Shown here: positions 35,180 to 46,633 of the stretch, in pieces
Layout: each line of letters starts with the position of its first letter
Numbering within the stretch: position 1 is the stretch's first letter
Origin: Bisporella sp. PMI_857
Lineage: Eukaryota > Ascomycota > Leotiomycetes > Helotiales > Helotiaceae
DNA: 64,000 nucleotides
Direction of reading: 5' to 3'
Assembly: GCA_021307315.1 (NCBI GenBank)
Contig: JAJSPD010000075.1
Coordinates: 1-64,000, forward strand
Position numbers and translations under genes: made by a program
The notes under the pieces: generated by a model
Database searches by the model: none
What the model was told of the DNA's origin: nothing
The model's input: the letters and a program-made list of their open reading frames with translations, nothing else

Positions 35180-35405
35180 CATCGCTCGTTCCATCCTTCA
35201 TCCTGTGTCAGCCACGATCACGGCGCCGCAACTGGATGCTGCACGGCATATTTTGATTAATACATCGCTGGAAAAAGGGTTTGAAACTAAGCTAATCGCC
35301 TTAAAAGCCTCGCGCGCCGTCCAGAGAATCCGTCGGAAGAAAAAGCAGTTCGAAATGCCCACCCCAAGAACGAACCGCGTCGGCCGTCGTAGCAAATATG
35401 CTTAG
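35180..35405 (+). pseudogene. Tc1/mariner transposase N-terminal (HTH) fragment
   Basis: The frame reads ITAPQLDAARHILINTSLEK, then LIALKASRAVQRIRRKK and MPTPRTNRVGRR, the first helix-turn-helix and linker of fungal Tc1/mariner transposases, and then stops at 35403-35405. The expected ATG appears as GTG at 35205. The same linker sequence (EMPTPKTKRGRR) is present in the relic at 61500-62490. The second HTH and the DDE domain are absent. Confidence 0.75.
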
Positions 35406-36416
35406 CTTTAATATTCTCACGTTGAGAAATCTTCTACCGAAAGTCATAGTGGATGAATACGGGGGTTATTCTTGTCACACTGCTTATCACTTTTCCAACC
35501 ACTCAGTCAGAGAAGTGGTAAAGCATGTTCGCCACTTGGTGGATCATCTCAGTCGCTTGCCAATTATATGACATGGCCACAACCACAAAATAACATCTCC
35601 AAACATCTCAATCCGAACCATAATGAGAACAAGATGTACAAGGATAGCGCAATTGATGTGCCATTCACCGAATGGGGGATGGCTGGCTTCGCCAACACAA
35701 CGGCATTCCCCGCTGCCATATGCCTCCCTATGTATGATTCGGTTACTATTAGCCCCTAACCGCGGTAACACATTCAGCCGAGACAGAATCTGGGTGATAA
35801 CGAAATGCGGCGATGGTTTTATACCGCAAGGTAGTTTTTTTTTCTAACGTGCTTCCCTTGGAGAAGAGACGCATGTTGTCACGAGGCGAATTTTATACAA
35901 TCACATCTCATGCTCTGTTCCATTAGTTTGCCGTTCCATTTATGACGTCCCATGATTCTCCGGAACCCCTTTCCACAAGATCTTTATACAGTGAATGAAA
36001 CCTGGACGTCTTGATTGTCGCCGTTGTCGGTTCGCTTATCGTAAGATTTGATACCCGAGATTTAACCCTTTGCTATACTGTAGACATTGCCAGCTATTCA
36101 AATTTCGGAGGCCTGATGCTAAAGCGTAATATTAGATAAGAATCATACCGGGCATTTAAAAACAATAAGCCTCGTGTGGCTGGCATAAAAAGTTTCGCCG
36201 AGTAAGAAAGAGTAGCGTCTTAAGCGTGTCAATGGGCACCCCTATAGCGGCGTCTGCGCTATATCGTATTCGAGCTAGCATAATTTGTGCTAAGCAAGCT
36301 CGATATTTGCACCTGCCTTGGAACAATCACGATACTCTACAACCTTACAGCGGTGGAGCTGTGCTCGATTCTGGACCAGAAGTTAAACGAGACGTTTGAT
36401 CTATTCTCTAGTTATA
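35406..36416. other. Spacer downstream of the second HET NLR
   Basis: No recognisable gene. About 95 bp at 36306-36400 (for example AGCTGTGCTCGATTCTGGAC) match the reverse complement of about 12630-12710. This suggests a shared fragment of a dispersed gene or element; a short plus-strand frame there resembles nothing I can name firmly. Confidence 0.35.
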
Positions 36417-39390
36417 TCAATAGTGTAATTTAATGGGAGAGTCATGAGAAAGAAGCCTTTGCCCTAATGGCTTATCTAATATTCGGCCGCTTTCCCGGTT
36501 TGCGGAGTTTCTCCTTGAAGACCTTGACTCTGCTACCCTAAGCTCCGTAATCTCATTTTGGCCTACTTCCAACTTTGCAGACACAACTTGCAACGCTTCA
36601 AGCCGATATTCAAGTTGCTTACACCATTTCGAGGAAGGCCCTTGGACGGTTGTGTATCCAGACAATGCTCGAGCGTACATCCGCTTCGCTATATCTTTCC
36701 GACCTGTTTGTGAAAAGAGATCGCCAAACACGAACATAGTATTCAACGCTGGTAAATACGACAGCACAGATTGAGGGCCAAGAGCGCCTTCATAGCCTTG
36801 CAGTGCTCGAGTGTACATTGCCTCGGCTTCACCTAGCTTGCCTTGGTCGGCGTAGAGCGAGCCAAGGTTGTTGACCGTTAAGAGTGTCGATGTGTGCTTC
36901 GGTCCAAGTGCCTCCTCGTAGCCTTGCAGCGCCCGAATATACATTGCCTCGGCCTCCGCCAGCTTGCCTTGGTCGGCGTAGAGGTTGCTTAGATTGTTGA
37001 CCGTACGGAGTATCGATGTGTGTTTCGGTCCAAGCGCCTCCTCGTAGCCTTGTAGCGCCCGAATATACATTGCCTCGGCCTCAGCTAGCTTGCCTTGTGT
37101 TTTGTAGAGCGTGCCTAGGTTGTGGACAGTTAAGAGTGTCGATATGTGCTTCGGTCCAAGTGCCTCCTCCTTGCTTTGTAGCGCCCGAATATACATTGCC
37201 TCGGCCTCCGCCAGCTTGCCTTGGTCTGCGTAGAGGCTGCCCAGGTTGTTAAAAACCCATTGCAGTCCGTCTACATTTACCTTGACGTCCACTATACAAA
37301 GAGCCTGTCGTGTTACATGCTGAAGGAGCCGCTGTTGTAAGAGCCACCAGTGTTTCTCATTTGTACTAGGAACCTCCGAGGCCACACAACTTAAGGCTAG
37401 CCGTGCAAATCTCTCGTCCCACTCCTTGTTGAGCACAAATACCACCCATGAGTAGACACAACTATGCAAACCGTACCCTCCAGACCCGACCTGTTGCTGG
37501 GGCGACCGGTCTGGATCAACAGCCCGAAACTACAAAGTAGAGTAATGGCTTCGTTAAAGTTCAGTTTGTCTTTAGTAAGTTTCCGTATCCATTCATTATC
37601 TGCGGAGTTTGCATATCGAAGAAGGTCGAACCACAGGTCCTGTCTACTAAAATATGCCACAGCTTGAGCAGTTTTGCTGATGCTCCATTTTGCTGTTGGA
37701 TCCGATCGAAAGTGATCTGCCATGTTGTATGCAGTGTACGATTTTCATAGGAATTTAATAAAGGACTTGTTGTCTGAAGCTTTAACCACGATGCTTTGTA
37801 AAGCCGAAGATAATCCGAGAAGCTCGTCGTCACGTGTTCGAGATATGCCCCTGCTGTGGATAAAGCAAGTGGCAGGCCGTCTAGTTCTTTGACAAGTGCT
37901 ATAGCATCAGGATCTGCTTTATTAGTATTGTCTTTGTTTTCACCATCAAATTATACCGACATACTCTTTTCAATACTTTTACGTCCTGACATGTTAGACA
38001 AAATCTCAAGACTTTCCTTAATATCTGGCAATTTCTGAACATGAATTCGTTCACCTTGCCTGACTTGCGACGACCGCGTCGTGATAACGATCGAGCCGTG
38101 GTCAGACCGAGGGAAGAATTGACGTATGTCGACTGCCGAGCTGTCGGGATTGCCAAGTGTCTTAGGGTTGTCGAAGTTGTCGTAGATTATTAGCCACCTT
38201 GTGTTCCGCGGGGAGTTAAGCCAAGTCTTGACTGCACTAACAACTTGATCGAGGCCTTTATCATGGTCTACGCTTGACAGTATACTAGTTGAAGGATGAT
38301 GCCTCAGCACCTGCTGGGCGATATCCCGAAAGCTTAGCTTGAGAGAGTCCTCGTCATTCGCGTTCAACCAGAAGATCGCTGTATACTTCTCTTTGTGTCG
38401 TCTGGCATATGTGATCGCCAGCTGAGTCTTCCCTATACCCCCAAGACCATGTAAGATGATACAGGATCGACTACTGTGACCTTGAAGCAGCTTGTGCATA
38501 TTTGACAGCTCCTTCTGTCTAGCAACAAACTGTGCAGCTTCAGGAAATGATGCAAGGTTAAGCCCGACAGCAAACTCTTCGAAATCGACACCTGTGCCGG
38601 TCAGTTTCGCTTCAGTCAGCTTCCATGCGAAAAACTCACCCTTGTACAACCTGTGGATCTCTTCCTCCAGCCGCCGGAATGCTTGGTCTTTTCTTTCTCC
38701 GTAATTTGGCACCACTGAGACATCGAAGATCCCGATTAAGCAGTACACTGCATCCTCTTCAATCGTAGTTTTGCGGTGCTCCGCCCAGGACATCCGCTCC
38801 TTAATGCGGAAATTCGACAATGCATCGCCTCTGAGAGCATTCTTTGCGATGCCAGTAATCTCGTGTATATTAGACTCAAGCGACAATTTGCTCCCAAGTC
38901 GCTCACCCTCCAAACTGAAAAAGTCAACCAGCCTTGGCGCAATAAGCTCTTGGAGTGTCCAGCCTCGAGTGAACCATCGACTTTTTCTAAAAGCTTTTTC
39001 CCATGCGGTTTGGTCGTTTGCTCTGGTGTCGGGTTTGGAGACATCCGAGAAATAAACGTAGCAGCGCGCAGCGTTCTGATACCACCGAAACATGGAATTG
39101 ATCGCCGCGCCGAGCTCGACCGCATTTTTCTTATCGATACAGCAAGTGTCTATCCAGAAGTATCGCAGTCCATCAGCTGCGGCCTGCTTCGCGCAGAACT
39201 GTATCTTCCTCCATCCAGCCTTGTTCACAGTCTTGCTCATGTCCGCGTTCACCTCCATATCCTGAAAGATGACCTCTTCATTTCCCCACGTATGAGAGAG
39301 TATTGCGTAGGCAGGGACATCGCCGTGAGTAGGTTCGCGAAAGACGATCTCGCCGCCCGGTTTGCATTGCAAAAGGCGTATTAGAGCCAT
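36417..39390 (-). pseudogene. HET-NB-ARC-TPR NLR with two single-base deletions
   Basis: This is a paralogue of the gene at 30122-33820 with the same domain order. Exon 1 runs 39390-37965, a 48-bp intron lies at 37917-37964, and exon 2 runs 37916-36417. HET motifs: YAILSHTWG, YFWIDTCCID and RGWTLQELIAP. NB-ARC has GLGGIGKT near 38440 and WLIIYDNFDN near 38190. The C-terminus has about four KLC-type TPRs (GKLAEAEAMYIRALQGYE) and a diverged tail. Two frame changes break exon 2: near 37656-37660 a G is missing in the codon run for LLKLW-AYF, and near 37520 a G is missing in FGL-VDP. Both are visible by comparison with the intact paralogue. Otherwise the gene is complete, so inactivation is recent. 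Confidence 0.9.
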
Positions 39391-41058
39391 GAGTGGAGGT
39401 TCGCAAGTGATCTCATGTCAAGCGCAACTCGATCGGCATATCGGCGCAAGATCTGCGATTCAAAGGTGGACAGAACGGAAGTAGACATCGAGAGACTGAT
39501 CGTGAGAAGCTTATGGGGTGGTGGTTGCAGGCGCTGCCCACGAGGCTGCATCGTGGCGCAGGCTGGCGTGCCACTTGCAGAGCGGAGGCAGACACAACGT
39601 GAAAGGACGCTCAATGTCGCTCATTTATCAACGCACTCCACACTGGATCCTGGGACAGGGTGTTCATCGTTATTGAAACGCTTGCAAGCCATTTCAGGTC
39701 TTGCGCTGTTGGTTCAAAGTTGACAAGTGGCGAGACAGGTGGTGATGGAGGGGACTTGTTGGTTATGAGACCTGATTCGGTGCACCGAGGTCTTATCGAT
39801 TAGGCGAACCCGGGCACAGCTGCTTGCTCATGACTTCCAATGTCTTTTAGGATTGTGCCAAGCCAGGTACAGAGCTTGCTTGACCATAAAATCAGCTAAC
39901 CCAGTGTATTCTAGTTGCCGTTATAGAGAGAGTTCCATGACCCACACGAGACCTCATCCTTTTACGTTCGGCCGGACTCACTCATTCCAGCCACATCAAG
40001 CTAATTGCATTGGGGATGCTTAATGCAAATTTCATCTAACGTTGCGCTTTACCGTCCGGCCCCCGAATACAAAAAACTTGCAATATCAACAACGCAACAG
40101 GGGGGTAGATCTCAGGCACCAAATTACGCAATAAGCAGACCGACTAAGAAAATGGGCAAAACCTTTAGATTTTACTCGTTGCAGTGAGGATTCTGTAGAA
40201 AAACAGCGGGAGAATCATTTAGCATAGATTATAAAGCTAAAAATTAACGAGTCGAGTATTAAGACGCGAAATTATATTTAGTGTCTCGTAACTGGGTGCG
40301 TCTCGCCATGTAGGGATGGACGTTAGTACAAAGTCATCAGGCTGTGTACCCTCCTCCCCTGCGTAACGGAATACCCTGCGTTGCGCAAAATACCATTTGT
40401 ACTTACCACCTCATGCCAACCGTCAAAATAATTTTGTTTCTATGGTAAGGTTTTAAAATTATAATATTGTCGCAAGATTATGAGAACTACTACTCCTCGT
40501 ACCAACATGCTCATGCTCCTCTCCGTATCAGCCTCTTGTATCACCAGAATTGCGCCAATCGCGAACGGCAAAAAGCCGCACCCCATCCGATTGGCTGCCC
40601 CCATGTTGAGCACTCGCAAGGCGCAGCCAGAATATAACATAGGTTACACGACGGCTGCGATCATCAATATAGTGTGGTATGCATTGCCATGTTAACAAAA
40701 AAGACTGGTCGATAACTTGGACGACGATTATTTCCCCTTCTGGTGAGCCATATCAACACATCGTTCGCGGGAGTCGAGGGCATTGAACACAGGTCAGACG
40801 AGAAGGCGGGTTCCCAGTCCTTGTGATACTTGGACGCGGCTGCATGGCTCGGCTCGCTGCTAGCGCGCGCATAAAAATCTAGGAGCAGCGGTAGGACTGA
40901 GCGAAATGCAGCCATTTGCGCCCTTAGGCGGGCAATGTATGGAACAGGCGTATTCAGCCTCCCAATTGTACAAAAGCTGCGGCCCCCCACATAGATCACC
41001 TGTATCAGTATCCTTCTGCCTCTAGTACCATTACTATTATTGAACCACGACTCATGCA
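39391..41058. other. Intergenic region upstream of the second HET NLR
   Basis: It would hold the promoter of the minus-strand NLR and the 5' region of the membrane-ankyrin gene. A 133-codon minus-strand open stretch at 40664-41065 has no domain I recognise. No described repeat family is present. Confidence 0.35.
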
Positions 41059-44000
41059 ATGTCAAAATTACTAGTTATTTTCTGTTTCGTACTTCAAGCC
41101 AGAGCCGATGGATGGAACGGCTTCACCAATAACCTTGCAACCGATCTTGCACCTTTAGTCGCTCTATTTGGTGAGCAGGTTGCGAAACAGTTTCTCAGCG
41201 AATCAACCTCGCCTTTCGACAATATCATTTTCGCTATTGCTCCTCTCGGGATTTTAACAGCCGTTGTTTCGGTAATTCGAGTTCTTGGATCTGCGTCTCT
41301 ACGGGCGTTTGTTGGAAGGGGCGCAGGAGGGGAGAGGCCAAGCCGAAGCAGAACTTTGCTCCTCCACCAGCCATGATGTGTGTGGGCTTTGGAACAATGG
41401 CGGGATTGCCCGGGTGTTTGGGCGCCCTCAGATTCTTGAGTTCATTTTCGACGAAGAGATAGGGAAAGGGAAAAAACGAGGTGATCAAGGGCTCGGAGAG
41501 AATCAAGAGAATCAAGAGAATCAAGAGAGTGAAAATAGCCAGAGGATAAATTGTGTCTTCTACGAAATCTTTTCAGGCGGCAGGGGAGTAAGCCGCTCAA
41601 CGGCGGGAATCTACAAACCAGAAGAGTACCAAAAAACGTTTGATCCAATAGCACTTCAGAATGATCCGTATGTCAACGATGACGCTCGCATACAATTTGC
41701 GCCTAATCCAAATCTTTCTCTTAATGTCGGTATACAAAAGCCTGGCCCGATTGCCCTTTACGGTGCAGCAATCTTCGGCTGCCTACTCCAAACCAGCGTC
41801 TTAGGCTACGGAGCCTGGGTTATTTATATCAAAGATTTAAAGAAGGAGGGCCAAGCCACGCCCTATCTTTATTTTTGGCTGACTTTTGCTGGCACGCTCC
41901 TTCTGGTTACCGGTATGTTCCTCTGCGCCTGGCTGATCGAGCGCAGCACGCAGGAGAGTATGTTTAAACTCGACAAGCAAGTCTTCTGGATCCAGCCGGG
42001 CAATCAAAGAGTCTGGGATCAGAACTTCGAGGCATTTGCATATTCGACCAATTTAAAAGAATACACGACATCTTGGAAAGTAGAAAAGGACGAAAGTGCT
42101 GGGTGGAGGAAAAGAGTGTTTGTCTGGTCAGCAATATGCACTTCTATGGTTGGATTTATACTGCAATTCACTGGTTTGCGAGGCCTTTATTCCTCTGTTG
42201 CAATGTACCAGTTTGTAGCTACTCTCATCATGTCCTTGGTCCGATCTCTCCTGCGAACCCAGCGGCTGAAGGAGAGCGAAAATCTTCTCCAAGTTAGAGA
42301 ACTTCAAGACCAGGTAAAAGAACATGAACTGGACTGGCAGACACTGAGGATCGAAAACAGCATTGGGAAAACTGTGGAAAAGAGCCCATCAAATGGCACA
42401 AATTCCCACGACAATCCTCCCAGCAATAAAAATTTTGATGGCGAACCTTCCTGGTCAATTATTGAAAAAACATACAAGTTAGAAGAGACCAGAATTAAAG
42501 AATTTAAATAAGAACTTGTTGATCGGCTCAAAAAGGCGTATAATGCTGGCCTCGCAGTGAACGAACATGGTAGTGCTGCTTGGACATCATGCCTCAACAC
42601 CGAACCTGGAAATCAAGACGAGTGGGAGGGGAAATGTGCCACCGCCCTTGTCGAGTGGATTGCAAAAGTTGAGGGCAAACATCCCGCCAATGGCTCTCAA
42701 TTTCAGTCACCAAACGTTGCCAAGAGGCTGCTATGCTATAGATCGCGCTTGTCCTATCTCACAAACGAAGGCGCCCCGACAACGGCTCAGCGCTGGGCTT
42801 CAGCTGTTCGGGAACAGGCTCTAAAGCTTCAAGCAGCGATTCAGTCTGTAGCGAACTACGTCTCTTCTGACGCGCGCCATGCAAAATTTCGCGCGGACTT
42901 CATGACCAGGGCTGCGTTTTGCTGGGTAATGAATTGTCGTACAGGTCGATCTGCAGAGAATACTGCACTTCCAGTTCATCTTATGGTGCGTCGTATCCGA
43001 GGCCTGTGGAGAATCGATATTTGCCAGCTGGAGGCGGTTTTGGGCTTGTGGGTGTGGTCAATTAAGATGGAAGTGGAGAAGGGCAGGGAAGAGGTAAGAC
43101 GCAAGAAACATATCAAAACCAGAGAAGAGGTGAAAGACAGACGGGTGAATAAAGACCAATGTATAAATGTTGGAATGCATGTACATAGCCTCACGCGTTC
43201 CATATCGCAAGGATTGTGGGTCCTCTACCATCTATATAACTACCTAGCAATAGGCCGTAGCTTAGAACAATCAACGAATATCATAACCACACCAGCAAGA
43301 GCGTAGTCACAACTACTACGCCTTTTGCTACGTGGTAGGTATTCCGACAATAAAGGATCACGAAAAAATCTTTTACTCTCAAGAAAAGTCTTCACAGTTG
43401 TTCTCAACTCAGATTCCGAAGCGCGAGAGCGGGCTGAAAGAGAGCTCAATATCTGGGTCCTTCGAGAAAAGCGCCAGCCTATATACATTAATCTCGATGA
43501 ACAAGTTCTACTGGAGATTGAGACGTCAGAGCGAGGGTGCAAGCGATTTTCATCCTTGTCACTCCCTATAACGAAGAAACTGCTTTTCAGATCCGACTCG
43601 GAACAGCGACAACATCAACAACAGCAAGACATAGGATTGGTGCTAGTGCAGACTGAGAATTCATTGCTTGAGATGGCGACTCACGACATATTTACCTCCT
43701 TCATCGATGCACTTGCCAGCATCACAGACAAGCCGGAAGGGGTCAATATTGTTCAGAATCTCAGGAATGACCCCGTAGTTGAAGAATTAATATCTACTTC
43801 CGAAGCACGGCCATTCCTCGGCTTAGCTCACAATCATACCGATCGCCTAGTCGATTCATTTACACAAGCCGGATTGGGGTCACAGGAAGATGCTCTGATG
43901 AGCGTGATACCCCCGTTCCGCACGAGGTCTTTACTTCCTTCACTCATGGCAGAGAATGACCGCCTCAGATTGTTGGCACGAAAGCTAAGTAAAGAAGGCA

Positions 44001-44906
44001 GGTGGGCGACAGCGCAGGGTCTTCTTATGGAACTATATCATGACGCATTGACTTCTCATACAAAAGACAAAACCTGTCGGTTAGAAGAGCTGTTTAGAGA
44101 ACTTGGTGAATTGCATAGGAAAGCTATGAGGTCTGAGGAGGCCCCCCGTCGAAACTTCGGTTATTATGGCGTTTGTGAAATGTTGGAATTATGCACTGAG
44201 GAGACGAAGAGGATCGAAGATATTAAGACGAATTACAGCTGGGCCGCTATGGAGCTCGCGAATATTCGCAACGCCAGCAGCATATCTGAAAAATTCCAGG
44301 TCCGATACAACGAAAATGGGAACGGGAACCTTTTAAAAATGGGATCCACTCTTGAAGACGCTATGGGACTCGGGTTAGCATATCCAGTTGGGCTGGTCCT
44401 GGCGGAAAAGTTCAAAGAAGAAGTCAATAACGAGAACCGCTTTACACAGAGTCCGCTATTTATCTGGGCTGCGCAAAAAGGTTGCGAAGAGTTAGTAGAT
44501 GATTTAATAGACGCAGGACTAGTTATGAAGCTGCCCGACGAGTCCCAACGTACACCACTCTCGTGGGCAGCGGGGGAAGGGCACAAGACTGTGGTCGAGC
44601 TGCTACTTCAGACGGGTATGGTCAACATCAACCGGAAGGAGAAGGATGATTGGACTCCGCTATCATGGGCGACGGAAAACGGTCACGAAGCTGTAGTTGC
44701 GCTGCTACTAGAAAATGGAGCGGAGGTAGACTATGAGTATAATGTCTCTGTAAGTAAACTCACTTCAAGCTTAGTATATGCTTCTGTGAAATCGATAGCT
44801 AATTCTAGTTTCTCTGGTTGTTATAGTATGTAAGTAAACTCACTTCGAGATTAATGTATGCTTTGTAAAATCGATAGCTAACTTTAGTTTCTCTGGTTGT
44901 TATAGC
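41059..44906 (+). pseudogene. Membrane-anchored ankyrin protein, broken
   Basis: It resembles a common but uncharacterised fungal family with an N-terminal NNLATDLAPLVALFGEQV segment, several membrane segments and C-terminal ankyrin repeats. Hydrophobic stretches are IIFAIAPLGILTAVVSVI, ALYGAAIFGCLLQTSVLGYG, LYFWLTFAGTLLLVTGMFL and a long one near 42100-42270. Two ankyrin repeats (TPLSWAAGEGHKTVVELLL and the next) lie at 44550-44730. Defects are one extra G near 41316-41321 (frame change after SLRAFVGR), TAA at 42509-42511 and TAG at 43304-43306; the frame is otherwise continuous to about 44750. The 3' end is lost: the frame runs into a duplicated intron and an LTR. Likely function: plasma- or endomembrane protein of unknown role. 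Confidence 0.8.
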
Positions 44907-44919
44907 GTGTAAGTAAACT
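44750..44919 (+). repeat. Tandemly duplicated intron-like unit
   Basis: A 77-bp unit (44750-44826) starts GTAAGTAAACTCACTTC, holds a branch-like GCTAATTC and ends GGTTGTTATAG. It is followed by TAT, then a second copy (44830-44905, branch GCTAACTT, end GGTTGTTATAG), then CGT and the first bases of a third copy (GTAAGTAAACT) cut by an R5 LTR. Each copy has complete splice signals, so the in-between exons would be 3 nt. It lies at the end of the ankyrin coding frame. Confidence 0.85.
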
Positions 44920-45257
44920 GTAACAGATAGAGGGCAGCAGGAGGGATTGCAATATAACAGGTGAGAACACTTGACGAAAGCTGTAGTTGCAATAGTGATG
45001 AATCGATATTAGAAGTATGCTTGTAAGTCTAACGTGGAAAGAAAAACTCAAGCTTGATTTGTTCAGAGAGCTCTAGCTGTTCCTTATATCTTTAACTGTG
45101 CTGTAGCTGTGAGCCTGTGGCTGCTGTAGCTGCAAGCCTGTGGCTGGCCATGGGCGGAGTGTGCCGCTTGCAGCCCTGAAAGTACTACAGCTGAAAAGCC
45201 TTCGGCTGGCTGTTAGGCTGTCACGATGGCCATCTTAAACCGACACTGGCTGTTACA
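44919..45257 (+). mobile_element. Solo LTR, family R5, copy 1
   Basis: It begins TGTAACAGATAGAGGGCAGC and ends CTGGCTGTTACA. It is about 90% or more identical by eye to 61623-61971, with the same internal AGCCTGTGGCTGGCCATGGG block. The five bases on either side (TAAAC, GTTCG) differ. It truncates the ankyrin gene. Confidence 0.8.
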
Positions 45258-45691
45258 GTTCGCTTTGAGTTGTTACAGAACTGATCGAAGTAGCAGAGTC
45301 AGATATTGTCTGAGACCAAACCAGCACCAAGCGGCTGTGTGCTTAGACTTGCCATTGACTCAGATGTGCACTTTAGCGCTCAAAAGAAAGCAGCGACATA
45401 AAGTTGCGACCTTCAATATCCTATTGCGTTTTCTATGCGACCGCTGATGCTGATCTGCGCTATAAGCTTATTCAATGATTTCGTAGTCTAGCCAAAACAC
45501 GTTTTCGTATACAACTACTTATAGCACGTAAAAGTTTGTGGCCTCGCGATATATCAACAGTCGGTGAGTAGTGTACCAGATAAAGTTCGTGTTTTTAAAA
45601 CGCATTGATCATTAAATCCTCTGTTGAGCTACCGAACATGAGAATTTTCTTTGTTCTCCGACCGGGTGCAGTTGAAATTGACTGTATTCTT
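45258..45691. other. Spacer between LTR relics
   Basis: No gene or assigned repeat; short open stretches only. Confidence 0.3.
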
Positions 45692-45740
45692 TGTAACAAC
45701 TCAAGGCGAAGAAGGATCTCGATCCCTAGATCTCAGGGGA
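45692..45740 (-). repeat. R1 LTR fragment
   Basis: TGTAACAACTCAAGGCGAAG continuing GGATCTCGATCC is the reverse complement of the R1 LTR 3' end seen at 600-647 and 51370-51417. Confidence 0.65.
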
Positions 45741-45741
45741 A

Positions 45742-46633
45742 ATATAACAAACAGAGGGCAACAGGAGGGATTGTGTTGAACGGGCTAGGTCTAAGGATCA
45801 TACCTAGCCTATTGGGGATGTTGTAGGTATGCTTGCGTAAGATGCATACGTACTTTCGCCTCCGATGATGAATCTACTGACGTGTGCGTTACGTATGTGA
45901 TACTCATGTGTGAGTATCACACCTCTATAAGTAGAGGGATTCTCTCCTGTAGTTTAGGTTCTATAACCTTCAGCAATTGACTTGTTTACCCCATACTCTC
46001 TGAAGACCCGTGACTCTCTTCTTCTATTTCTACAGATTGAAATATAGCAGGTGAGGACAAGGATGAGACACGTGATTGGCAATGCAAAAGTGATAATATT
46101 GTATTGACATGAAATGTAAGTCTTCGAATCTATGAGAGACTCAAGATTGCCCTCCTCCAAGGAGTTCTGGCTTCCTTTTATGTCCTTCGCCCCTCGGCTG
46201 TGTTATATTCCTCCTTTACAACCATCAAGCTTGTGATTTGCTTGTGATTTGGATATCTCCGAAAATACTTCAACAGCTGAAGCCTACAACAGTCTAGATC
46301 ATACATTCTTGTTGAAGCTGCAAGCCTGCAGCTGGCCATGGACTAGTTATTCTCTTTGCAGCCCTGAAAGTACAGCAACTGAATCCTGTGACAGTCTAGG
46401 TCATACGCTCCTATAGTGACTGCAAGCCTGTGACTGGCCATGAGCTGGTTACGCCGTTTGCAGCCCTGAATGTGCTGCGGCTGAAACTTTAATCTTTTCC
46501 GTAAGGACTTTTTTCCTATATCCGGGGCCTTGAACTGGTTTGCCGAATCCTGGCTGTTACATAGTCTCTACCGCAAGGACTTTTATTCCATATCTGGAGT
46601 CTTGAGCTGGTTTGACTGATCCTGGCTGTTACA
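45742..46633 (+). mobile_element. Diverged R5-type LTR carrying a nested R2 LTR
   Basis: It starts TATAACAAACAGAGGGCAAC, matching the R5 start, and ends CTGGCTGTTACA like R5. An R2 LTR is nested at 45774-46034. The interior repeats an AAGCCTG...GGCCATG...GCAGCCCTGAA unit more than once, which makes it longer than the 340-350 bp R5 copies. Its right end overlaps the stop codon of the NLR-transposase fusion at 46629-46631. Confidence 0.65.
45774..46034 (+). mobile_element. Solo LTR, family R2, copy 3 (nested)
   Basis: It runs from TGTTGAACGGGC to TTTCTACA, 261 bp, and is flanked on both sides by GATTG (45769-45773 and 46035-46039). The host sequence on each side continues the R5-type element, so this insertion is the younger one. 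Confidence 0.9.

Noticed and set aside
40664..41065. 133-codon minus-strand ORF upstream of the membrane-ankyrin gene
   Set aside because: No recognisable domain or conserved pattern; overlaps the likely 5' region of the plus-strand gene.
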